A DNA stretch of 64,000 bases from CAMPKL01 sp963805925 (lineage in GTDB: Bacteria > Acidobacteriota > Terriglobia > Bryobacterales > UBA6623): the NCBI GenBank assembly GCA_963805925.1, contig CAWDWB010000003.1:1178001-1242000 (forward strand), read 5' to 3'. The position numbers and the translations under genes were made by a program. This document shows positions 57,891 to 64,000 of this stretch, piece after piece (within the stretch, counting starts at the first letter, position 1; the number at the start of each line of letters is the position of its first letter). The notes below the pieces were generated by a model, which did not search any database, was not told the origin of the DNA, and saw only the letters and a list, made by a program, of their open reading frames with translations.

Positions 57891-60092
57891 TCAGAGGCGG
57901 GCGCTGCGGCTGACTTCGCGCACATAGGGCAAGGTACGGATGCGCGCCATGATTCTTTCCAACTGCGTCAGGTCAGCCAGTTCCAGCGTGATGTTGATCC
58001 ACGCCGGGCGGTCAAAGCCGGAGCCGCTGCGCGACTCGACTTTCGTGATGTTGACCTGTTCGCCCGAGAGAATACCAGTGATGTCGTTGAGGATGTTCGG
58101 CCGATCATCGACATAGATCGACACCTTGGTAAGGAAGGTTTCCGTGTTCGCCGACCCCCAGGCCACGTCGATGCGCCGCTCGGCCTCGTACAACAAATTG
58201 TGTACGTTGGGGCAGCCCTTGGAGTGCACAGCCACGCCTTTGCCGCGGGTTACGTAACCGACGATCGGCTCGCCCGGAATCGGGTTGCAACACCGCGCCC
58301 GGTAGACCATGATGTCGTCGACGCCCTTGACGACCAGCACGCCGCCGTCGCGGTTCGCCTCGTTCGCCGTCGGGCGATCAGGGAGCGCTTCACTCGGCTT
58401 TTCCGGGGCGGCGGGGGCTAGTTTTTCGGCGACCTGACGAGCCGAATAGCGGCCATAGCCGACCGCGGCATACAGGTCTTCGAGGCGAGCGATGCCGTAG
58501 TCTTGCGCGATCGCGCGCAGCTCGTCCGAGCGCATGTGCTTCATCGGAACCTTGAGCCGGCGCAGCTCGCGCTCAAGCAACTTTTCGCCCAGCTCTTCGG
58601 CGCGCTCGCGGCGATTGGCATTGAGCCACTGCTTGATCTTGTGGCGCGCGCGCGACGTCTTGGCGAACGAGAGCCAGTCGGCATTGGGCTTGCGGCCCTT
58701 CTGGGTGACGATCTCGACCATCTCGCCGTTGCCCAGACGATACTTGAGCGGAACAATGCGTCCGTCGACTTTGGCGCCGACGCAGCTATGCCCGACTTCG
58801 GTGTGAATGGCGTAGGCGAAGTCGATCGGCGTGGCCTCGCGCGGCAGCACCACCAGCTTTCCTTGCGGCGTGAAGACGTAGACTTCTTCCGGGTAGAGGT
58901 CGATCTTAAGCGTGGAGAGAAAGTCGCCGGGATCTTTGAGATCACGTTGCCATTCGACGAGTTGGCGAAGCCAACTGATGCGTCGGTCGTCGCTGTCGGG
59001 GCCGGCCTTGCCTTCTTTGTACTTCCAGTGAGCGCAGATGCCTTCCTCGGCCATCTGGTGCATATCTTTGGTGCGGATCTGCACCTCAAAACGCTGGCCG
59101 GCGGCGGTGATCACCGAAGTATGCAGCGACTGGTAGAGGTTTGGCCGCGGCATGGCCACAAAGTCCTTAATGCGGTCTGGGATCGGTCGCCAGGCGTCGT
59201 GAATGATTCCCAAGGCGCCGTAGCAGTTTTGCTTGGAGTCGGTAATCACACGCAGCGCGAGCAGATCGTAGACCTGATCGAGTCGGATTTTCTGGGCCTG
59301 CAGCTTTCGGTAGATCGAGTACGGACGCTTGATGCGGCCTTCGACTTCGGCCGGGATGTCGGCGGCCTTTAGACGGTTCTGAATATCGCGCTTGATTTGC
59401 GCCAGGAAGCTCTCACTCGATTCGCGGCGCGATTCGATGTAGTGCGTGATCTCCTGATATGCCTTCGGATCGAGATAGGAAAGGGCCAGATCTTCAAGCT
59501 CGCTGCGCATCTTACCCATGCCGAGACGCAGGGCGATGGGCGCGTAGATTTCGAGCGTGACGGAGGCGATGTCGCGCTGCCGTTCGGGCGCCAGATGCCC
59601 CAACGTGCGCATGTTGTGCAGCCGGTCGGCCAGCTTAACGAGGATCACGCGCGTGTCCTCGACCATGGCCAGCAACATCTTGCGGAAGGTCTCCGCTTGA
59701 CGGTCTTCGGCGGTCGAAAAAGCGAGCCGTCCGAGTTTGGTCACGCCGTCGACGCAGCGCGCGACCTCGGGCCCGAACTGCTGGCGGATCTCTTCGATCG
59801 TGGTCGGCGTGTCTTCGATGGTGTCGTGCAGCAGAGCGACGACGAGCGAGGTCGTGTCGAGCTGCAGCGACGCGAGAATGTGGGCGACTTCGAGGGGATG
59901 CGCGAGGTAGGGCTCGCCCGACTTGCGAATCTGCGGGCCGTGTCTTTCGGCCGCAAACTCAAAGGCTTTGTCGAGAATCGCGGTGTCTTCGCCGGGACGT
60001 TGCGCGCGGAGAACCGCCTTGAGCTCGTCGAAACGGGCTAGAAGTCCCGGCGGGAGAGATGCCGCCCCGGTGTGCGCGTGGTGCGTTGCCAT
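57891..60092 (-). CDS. relA: Bifunctional (p)ppGpp synthetase/hydrolase
   Basis: 733 aa Rel/SpoT homologue (rsh) controlling the stringent response. HD hydrolase domain (about 40-190) with HPLEVAHILASLQL, LLHDTIEDT and KLADRLHNMRT, all catalytic residues present; synthetase domain (about 235-350) with RIKRPYSIYRKLQAQKI and MPRPNLYQSLHTSV; TGS (VYVFTPQGKLVVLPREATPID), helical and zinc-finger region with ARCCNPIPGEP, and an ACT domain at the C-terminus. Both activities are therefore expected. Its start lies 19 nt after a hairpin and about 56 nt after a TATAAT box. Confidence 0.96.
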   Translation of the reverse strand: MATHHAHTGAASLPPGLLARFDELKAVLRAQRPGEDTAILDKAFEFAAERHGPQIRKSGEPYLAHPLEVAHILASLQLDTTSLVVALLHDTIEDTPTTIEEIRQQFGPEVARCVDGVTKLGRLAFSTAEDRQAETFRKMLLAMVEDTRVILVKLADRLHNMRTLGHLAPERQRDIASVTLEIYAPIALRLGMGKMRSELEDLALSYLDPKAYQEITHYIESRRESSESFLAQIKRDIQNRLKAADIPAEVEGRIKRPYSIYRKLQAQKIRLDQVYDLLALRVITDSKQNCYGALGIIHDAWRPIPDRIKDFVAMPRPNLYQSLHTSVITAAGQRFEVQIRTKDMHQMAEEGICAHWKYKEGKAGPDSDDRRISWLRQLVEWQRDLKDPGDFLSTLKIDLYPEEVYVFTPQGKLVVLPREATPIDFAYAIHTEVGHSCVGAKVDGRIVPLKYRLGNGEMVEIVTQKGRKPNADWLSFAKTSRARHKIKQWLNANRRERAEELGEKLLERELRRLKVPMKHMRSDELRAIAQDYGIARLEDLYAAVGYGRYSARQVAEKLAPAAPEKPSEALPDRPTANEANRDGGVLVVKGVDDIMVYRARCCNPIPGEPIVGYVTRGKGVAVHSKGCPNVHNLLYEAERRIDVAWGSANTETFLTKVSIYVDDRPNILNDITGILSGEQVNITKVESRSGSGFDRPAWINITLELADLTQLERIMARIRTLPYVREVSRSARL

Positions 60093-60111
60093 GAACCCCG
60101 GAGAAAAGAAA

Positions 60112-60148
60112 GAGCCCTGGGCCGCTCTTTTCGAGGGCTCCAGGGCTC
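60112..60148 (-). terminator. Terminator/attenuator hairpin upstream of rsh (copy 1 of repeated element)
   Basis: On the minus strand GAGCCCTGG and CCAGGGCTC form a perfect 9-bp stem, followed by TTTCTTTTCT, 30 bp after the stop of the lipoprotein gene at 60179. The ATG of rsh follows 19 nt later. The surrounding 59-60 bp (60100-60159) are nearly identical to 60958-61016. Confidence 0.7.
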
Positions 60149-60154
60149 ATTATA
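60149..60154 (-). promoter_or_regulatory. Candidate -10 box (TATAAT) for rsh, immediately before hairpin
   Basis: TATAAT on the minus strand directly abuts the hairpin at 60148-60112. A transcript begun here would start within the hairpin, making it a 5' leader of rsh. No clear -35 found; the -10 match is perfect. Confidence 0.4.
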
Positions 60155-60178
60155 TCGGGCTGGATAGCCTCGGCGACC

Positions 60179-60817
60179 CTAGGGAGCTTTCGGAAAGCGG
60201 TGAACTAGCTTTCCGCCGACGCTCCAGCCTTCCGGTCCCAGTTCGTAGATGTTACCGGCATAGGTTAGGCTCGTGCCGACGTAGGTGGCCGTCGATTTGT
60301 AGGCGACCTGCCCCGCGTAGCGGGAATCTTGATCGACTTCCATGACGATTCCCTGATTCTTTTCTCCGTCGATCTTGATTCGGGTATGGCCGTCGTCAAA
60401 CGCCGTGACTTCGAAGAAATTGTTGACAAAGCCGTCGCCGGGCTTCTCGATCGCGAAGATATTGAACGGCAACTCGTAATCGCCGCCGCAGACGATGTAA
60501 CCGACGCGTTCGTAGCCGGCAGGGGCGGCAGTCATTTTGCTGTCGTCATAGACCATGCTGTCGCCGCAGAATTCAGGTTTCTCCCCCTTGTCTTCCAATA
60601 CAATTACCTTGGCGTCTGGATCAATAGCAGGTGATGCCGGGGGCGGCCAAACGCCGGGTACGGGCGCCAATTCGGCTTCCGCAGATGGCGGCGCCTCCGT
60701 TTCCGCCGGGGGCGTCGAGCAAGCAACGCTGACCGTGAGGACGGCGGCGGCGAGCATGCCGCTGAGGAGTGCATGCCGAGAAATTAGAGTCTGGTGACGT
60801 TTGAAAAGAGTGGCCAT
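60179..60817 (-). CDS. Putative lipoprotein of unknown function
   Basis: 212 aa, ATG with AGGAGG 8 nt upstream. Basic N-terminus followed by hydrophobic LLSGMLAAAVLTVSVACS, signal peptide with probable lipid-anchored Cys33. A Pro/Ala/Glu-rich linker follows (PPAETEAPPSAEAEL). The folded part has two Cys (KPEFCGDSM and GYIVCGGDYELP) and is beta-rich, ending GPEGWSVGGKLVHRF. No family recognised. It lies between two matching terminator hairpins, so it is a single-gene transcript. Confidence 0.6.
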   Translation of the reverse strand: MATLFKRHQTLISRHALLSGMLAAAVLTVSVACSTPPAETEAPPSAEAELAPVPGVWPPPASPAIDPDAKVIVLEDKGEKPEFCGDSMVYDDSKMTAAPAGYERVGYIVCGGDYELPFNIFAIEKPGDGFVNNFFEVTAFDDGHTRIKIDGEKNQGIVMEVDQDSRYAGQVAYKSTATYVGTSLTYAGNIYELGPEGWSVGGKLVHRFPKAP

Positions 60818-60969
60818 TGGCGTTGAAGGCCTCCTTGTGCCGTGAACAACTTGACGCCCGGACCCAGAATCGACTCAGGGTTCTACGGGGGCAATGACAG
60901 CATAACGAAGCAAGCGGCTCGGCGGCAACCTCTCACCGCGACTCTGTGCACTGCCTCGGGAAAAGAGAA

Positions 60970-61005
60970 GAGCCCTGGGCCGCTCTCGGGCGGGCTCCAG
61001 GGCTC
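60970..61005 (-). terminator. Terminator hairpin after TPR lipoprotein (copy 2 of repeated element)
   Basis: Same 9-bp arms (GAGCCCTGG/CCAGGGCTC) as the hairpin at 60112-60148, followed on the minus strand by TTCTCTTTTCC. It lies 34 bp after the stop of the TPR lipoprotein gene at 61040. Confidence 0.7.
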
Positions 61006-61039
61006 GTTGCATCGGGCGGAACAGCTGCGGCGAAGCTGT

Positions 61040-61873
61040 CTACTCTGTCTGGAATTGCTCGGTTGTCCCCTCTTCAGCGAGGCGGCGTTTGGTTGCGAGC
61101 GCTTTATCGACCCACTCGTTCGCCTTAGCAATGTGTTCGTCGTATTCTTCTTTTGTATCGGCGAAGTCAGCCCGCTCACGTTCAAGAAGGTTGAGATAAA
61201 TCATCGCGTCGGCATAGTCGGGATTGACCTTCAGGGCGTTAGTCAAGGCATCCAGACCGGATTCGATCGCCGGCACCGCTTCGACGGCCAATTCTTTACG
61301 CTTCGTCTCATCCTTGAGGGGACCGGGCTCGTTGGGCTGCATGCCCATTTCCTCACGGGCCGCCATTCTTGGCTGATAGGAATCGGTCCACTTGATGACG
61401 CCGATGGTGTAGTAGGAGTCGGCAGCCCCTGGATCAACGGGCTGTTTGGCCATAGCCAATTCGATGCGCTTACGGTGCCACTCTTCGGCCTTGTCGAAGT
61501 CCTTCATGTTGAAGTAGAGCGCCGCCATGCTGGAGACCGCCAGCATGTTATTGGGATCGACATCCAACACTTCCTGGAATCCGTCGATGGCTTGTTGAGC
61601 CATCTTCAGATTCTCGGGATCGGTCGAACCAGGATAGAACTGATTCATATAGGCGTAGGATCGGTAAGCCTTCGCGTCCGTCAGCGTCGGGTCCAATTCG
61701 AGTGCGTTGGTAAACCTCGTCACCGCCGTCGGGTAATCCGCGTTGGTGAAGGCCTGGACGCCCTTGTTCAACTCGTTGCGGGCCTTGAGGAAGCTGATCT
61801 GCTTCGAGCAACCAAGCGAGAAGACCGACAGAACGCCGACCACGACTATTGCGTAAAGTTTGAGGACTTTCAT
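61040..61873 (-). CDS. TPR lipoprotein of the TonB-ExbBD locus
   Basis: 277 aa, signal peptide with Cys22 (VFSLGCSK) suggesting a lipoprotein. At least three TPR-like repeats: AVTRFTNALELDPTLTDA, AIDGFQEVLDVDPNN and GLDALTNALKVNPDYAD. It follows the two exbD genes on the same strand and is the last gene of the transport block before a terminator; AGGAAGG lies upstream of the ATG. Role probably scaffolding in the periplasm; partner unknown. Confidence 0.8.
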   Translation of the reverse strand: MKVLKLYAIVVVGVLSVFSLGCSKQISFLKARNELNKGVQAFTNADYPTAVTRFTNALELDPTLTDAKAYRSYAYMNQFYPGSTDPENLKMAQQAIDGFQEVLDVDPNNMLAVSSMAALYFNMKDFDKAEEWHRKRIELAMAKQPVDPGAADSYYTIGVIKWTDSYQPRMAAREEMGMQPNEPGPLKDETKRKELAVEAVPAIESGLDALTNALKVNPDYADAMIYLNLLERERADFADTKEEYDEHIAKANEWVDKALATKRRLAEEGTTEQFQTE

Positions 61874-61932
61874 TTCGATACTGCCTTCCTAGTTGCCGAC
61901 GGACGTGCGCGGCCAACTGCCGCGGAGTCGCC

Positions 61933-62361
61933 CTACATCGCCTGATCTAGGTCCTCCGTAATCAACCCGATCTTATCGACTCCGGCGCCTTTGCCGATGT
62001 CGATCACGCGCGCCACGTCCCGATAGTCCAGCGACGGGGCGCCCCGAACGAACATGACTCGCTCGGCTCTCGTCTTAAACACTTCAAACAGTTGGGCTTC
62101 AAGCGTATCCCACGTGGAAGGATCCCGATTGATCATGAGGTCGCCGTTGGCCGTGATGGAAACAACCACCGTCCGATCATTGTCCTGAGGCTCCTCTTGG
62201 GCATCCGGGTTGGGCTGCGGCACCAACGCCTCCAGGCCTTTGGGAGTGAGCGGCGTGATGACCATAAAGATGATCAACAGAACCAACAACACATCGATCA
62301 ACGGCGTCAAATTCATTGAGCTTTGCGGTCCGCCTTTCTTGCCGCCTGCTGCCATACCCAT
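61933..62361 (-). CDS. ExbD/TolR biopolymer transport protein
   Basis: 142 aa: one N-terminal TM helix with the proton-path Asp23 (LTPLIDVLLVLLIIFMV) and a periplasmic domain. It works with ExbB to energise TonB from the proton gradient. Second of two tandem exbD genes; this copy has the longer acidic linker (EEPQDNDRTVVVSI). Separated from the next exbD by 33 bp carrying CTCC/GGAG-type ribosome site sequence. Confidence 0.93.
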   Translation of the reverse strand: MGMAAGGKKGGPQSSMNLTPLIDVLLVLLIIFMVITPLTPKGLEALVPQPNPDAQEEPQDNDRTVVVSITANGDLMINRDPSTWDTLEAQLFEVFKTRAERVMFVRGAPSLDYRDVARVIDIGKGAGVDKIGLITEDLDQAM

Positions 62362-62394
62362 ATCGTTTTCCTCCAGCTCCCTTCCGTCGATCCG

Positions 62395-62832
62395 TTACAT
62401 GACTGACGTTGCCGTCGCGTCCTCTTTTTCCGTGAGCAGGCCTACTTGATCGACGCCGACCGACCTTAAAATGTTCACAACTTCCACGACGCGTTCGTAG
62501 CTCGACCGCGCGTCGCACTTGAGATACACGGTCTTGTCCAGTCGGTTCGTGACGATATCGCTGACCTGGCTGGCCAATTCTTCTTCCGATATCTTTTGGG
62601 TGCCCAGGAAGGTCTGGCCGTCGCGCGTTACGGCAACCAAAACGGCGTCCTCTTGATCGGCCTCTTTCATGGCGATCGGGTTGCGGGTGCGAACCAGATC
62701 GACGCTGACGCCTTTGGAAAGCATTGGCGTGATGACCATGAAAATGATCAGCAGCACCAACATGACGTCGACCATCGGGGTGACGTTGATGTCGGATACC
62801 GCTCCACTCGTTTTCTTCTCTTTCTTAGACAT
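62395..62832 (-). CDS. ExbD/TolR biopolymer transport protein
   Basis: 145 aa from the ATG at 62832, which has GGAG 9 nt upstream; a TTG 9 nt earlier is less likely. TM helix with Asp22 (VTPMVDVMLVLLIIFMVI), then periplasmic fold with YLKCDARSSYERVVEVVN. First of two adjacent exbD genes. The two copies differ in sequence and could form heteromeric complexes. Confidence 0.93.
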   Translation of the reverse strand: MSKKEKKTSGAVSDINVTPMVDVMLVLLIIFMVITPMLSKGVSVDLVRTRNPIAMKEADQEDAVLVAVTRDGQTFLGTQKISEEELASQVSDIVTNRLDKTVYLKCDARSSYERVVEVVNILRSVGVDQVGLLTEKEDATATSVM

Positions 62833-62860
62833 GGAATCCAACTCCCTGTTGCGCTTGGTT

Positions 62861-62887
62861 GCCGACGGCCCAAAACGGGCCGTCGGC
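62861..62887. promoter_or_regulatory. Intercistronic hairpin between exbB and exbD
   Basis: GCCGACGGCCC (62861-62871), loop AAAAC, GGGCCGTCGGC (62877-62887): a perfect 11-bp stem, in the 102-bp gap between the exbB stop and the first exbD start. There is no U tract on the minus strand, so it is better read as an mRNA stability/processing element or a partial attenuator than as a terminator. Confidence 0.6.
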
Positions 62888-62934
62888 TTTCAAGCGGTTT
62901 GGTCCTGTTCTTCTTCGTCTACCGGGTCGAACTC

Positions 62935-63663
62935 TTACTTAGCGGCCGCTTTCTGCGTCCGCTTCAGGAAGTAGTCGATCAACTCCGAGCTGGAGTTCTC
63001 CATCTCAACGTCCAAGGCCTCGACCTGAGAGTTGAAGTAGTTAAACATCCAGACGGCCGGAATCGCGACGAACAAGCCGATGGCCGTAGCGACCAAGGCT
63101 TCTGAGATACCGCCGGCTACCGCGCCGAGACCAGTGGACTTCTCTTGCGAAATACCCTGGAAGGCGTTGATGATACCGACGACTGTACCGAATAGGCCCA
63201 CGAACGGCGCCGTGGAGCCGATGGTGGCCAAGCCGCTGAGACCCTTATTGAGTTCCGCGTGCGCGATCGCCTGAGCGCGCTCAAGAGCGCGATTGGACGA
63301 CTCAATCAATTCGCCCGAAATTTCCGTGCTCATCTCGTGAGCCTGAAACTCCTGCAAACCAGCTACGACGACCTTGGCCAAATGGCTCTTCTTGTAGCGC
63401 TCGGCCAACTTGACCGCTTCACCCAACTTGCCCTCGCGCAGAGCGCCGGCGACCGCCGGAGCAAACTGCCTGGACTGCTTCTTGGCGGAGCTGAAGGCCA
63501 AATAGCGATCGATCATGACGCCGATCGACCAAGCCGACATTAAGAACATGATGATAACGACCGCTCTCGCTGCGAAACCCATCTGGTTCCACATCGAGAC
63601 CAAGTCGAAACCGACTTCACTCTGCAATAGCAGGAATCCCCAAACCGAAAACTGACCTAGCAT
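62935..63663 (-). CDS. exbB: ExbB/TolQ proton channel protein
   Basis: 242 aa inner-membrane protein with a first helix at about residues 31-51 (AVVIIMFLMSAWSIGVMID) and two more near 140-210 (GLSGLATIGSTAPFVGLFGTVVGIINAF and LVATAIGLFVAIPAVWMF). The TIGSTAPFVGLFGTVVGI and GISEALVATAIGLFVAIPA segments are the TolQ/ExbB signature. AGGAGGAAGAGTTAG precedes the ATG. Follows the tonB-like gene and precedes two exbD genes. Confidence 0.95.
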   Translation of the reverse strand: MLGQFSVWGFLLLQSEVGFDLVSMWNQMGFAARAVVIIMFLMSAWSIGVMIDRYLAFSSAKKQSRQFAPAVAGALREGKLGEAVKLAERYKKSHLAKVVVAGLQEFQAHEMSTEISGELIESSNRALERAQAIAHAELNKGLSGLATIGSTAPFVGLFGTVVGIINAFQGISQEKSTGLGAVAGGISEALVATAIGLFVAIPAVWMFNYFNSQVEALDVEMENSSSELIDYFLKRTQKAAAK

Positions 63664-63808
63664 CTAACTCTTCCTCCTGATCAGACGATTCAATTGAGCC
63701 GCAGACCGACCCTTAACGGTTGCTGCAAGCCTGGCCAGCCCTGGGGCTGGTCTGACGGCTCACACGCCCGCTCGTAATAGAAACTCTTTCTTTCAGTTCA
63801 CCCGGACC

Positions 63809-64000
63809 TTAACGGCCTAGAGTGAACACCACATTAATTTGCGTAGCCACCTCAACGGGTTGGCCGTTAAGCAGAGTCGGCTTGTATTGCCACTGCGAAA
63901 CGGCTGCTAGGGCAGCCTGGATTAACATCGGATGGCCCTCGATCACCTCCAACTCCTGGATGTTCCCGTCCTTGCCGATGACGGCGGACAACTGGACCGT
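63809..64000 (-). CDS. TonB C-terminal domain protein (5' end beyond window)
   Basis: The last 63 codons of an energy transducer, open to the right edge. VIGKDGNIQELEVIEGHP, AALAAVSQWQYKPTLLNGQPV and TQINVVFTLGR are the TonB-C strand-helix-strand pattern that contacts TonB-dependent receptors. It precedes exbB (145 bp) on the same strand, completing a tonB-exbB-exbD-exbD set. Confidence 0.9.
   Translation of the reverse strand, partial: TVQLSAVIGKDGNIQELEVIEGHPMLIQAALAAVSQWQYKPTLLNGQPVEVATQINVVFTLGR

Noticed and set aside
59120..59160. rsh synthetase motif reads PNLYQSLHT rather than PNGYQSLHT
   Set aside because: A tolerated variation at this position as far as I know; surrounding catalytic residues are intact, so not evidence of inactivity.
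1..64000. CRISPR arrays, tRNA/rRNA genes, IS elements, prophage
   Set aside because: No regular spaced repeats, no cloverleaf with TTCRANY loop, no transposase or integrase motifs were recognised by eye; tRNAscan/CRISPR tools were not available.

Overview
The window is a gene-dense, GC-rich chromosome segment of a Gram-negative (diderm) bacterium. A CMP-Kdo synthetase (KdsB), a TonB-ExbB-ExbD-ExbD-TPR set, many lipoproteins and Tat/Sec-exported oxidoreductases, CadC/TolB-N/TPR regulators and sodium:solute symporters together resemble Acidobacteriota, most likely the Solibacter/Bryobacter group. That placement is inference from gene content and style; no database search was possible. No tRNA, rRNA, CRISPR array, transposase or phage gene was recognised.

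Layout. 1-6.9 kb: catabolic genes (Gfo/Idh/MocA dehydrogenase, D-aminoacylase-like lipoprotein, symporter, sulfatase, enolase-superfamily enzyme). 6.9-15 kb: NtrY/NtrX-type two-component pair (the regulator is frameshifted), bacterioferritin, a second symporter, di-haem peroxidase, PBP-like transpeptidase. 15-17.3 kb: ECF sigma factor, membrane anti-sigma factor and rsmA behind a near-perfect sigma-E-type promoter. 17.3-30 kb: manC-lepB-GT4, proS, a class A PBP, a TPR protein and four glycosyltransferases (surface glycan assembly). 30-36.5 kb: Trm112-like protein, DUF4126 protein, ComM, ZIP transporter, gluQ, nrdR and an exported triple-RidA protein. 36.6-43.6 kb: PIN-TRAM protein, ispD-ispF, a five-gene minus-strand run (mazG, EamA, tag, HD hydrolase, class IV aminotransferase) and kdsB. 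43.6-48.5 kb: cupredoxin-like lipoprotein with ctaB, xth, a Tat beta-propeller and a GH109-like oxidoreductase. 48.5-57.2 kb: two TolB-N/TPR regulators with different DNA-binding heads, a small secreted protein, a GH2 glycosidase carrying two compensating frameshifts, a repeat-rich intergenic tract and a PD40 propeller. 57.9-64 kb: rsh (relA/spoT), two lipoproteins separated by duplicated terminator hairpins, and the exbD-exbD-exbB-tonB block running off the right edge.

Most striking signals: (i) a GGAACTT-N16-GTCTAA promoter upstream of an ECF sigma/anti-sigma pair whose anti-sigma factor ends in a TonB-C-like periplasmic domain; (ii) at least seven genes with a TAnnnT-like -10 box only 6-11 nt upstream of the start codon and no Shine-Dalgarno sequence, suggesting common leaderless transcription; (iii) an exported three-domain RidA protein; (iv) a duplicated hairpin element, one copy of which lies between a TATAAT box and the rsh start codon; (v) four single-base indels (ntrX, PBP, GH2 twice) at GC-rich or short-run sites that look like sequence errors or recent mutations.
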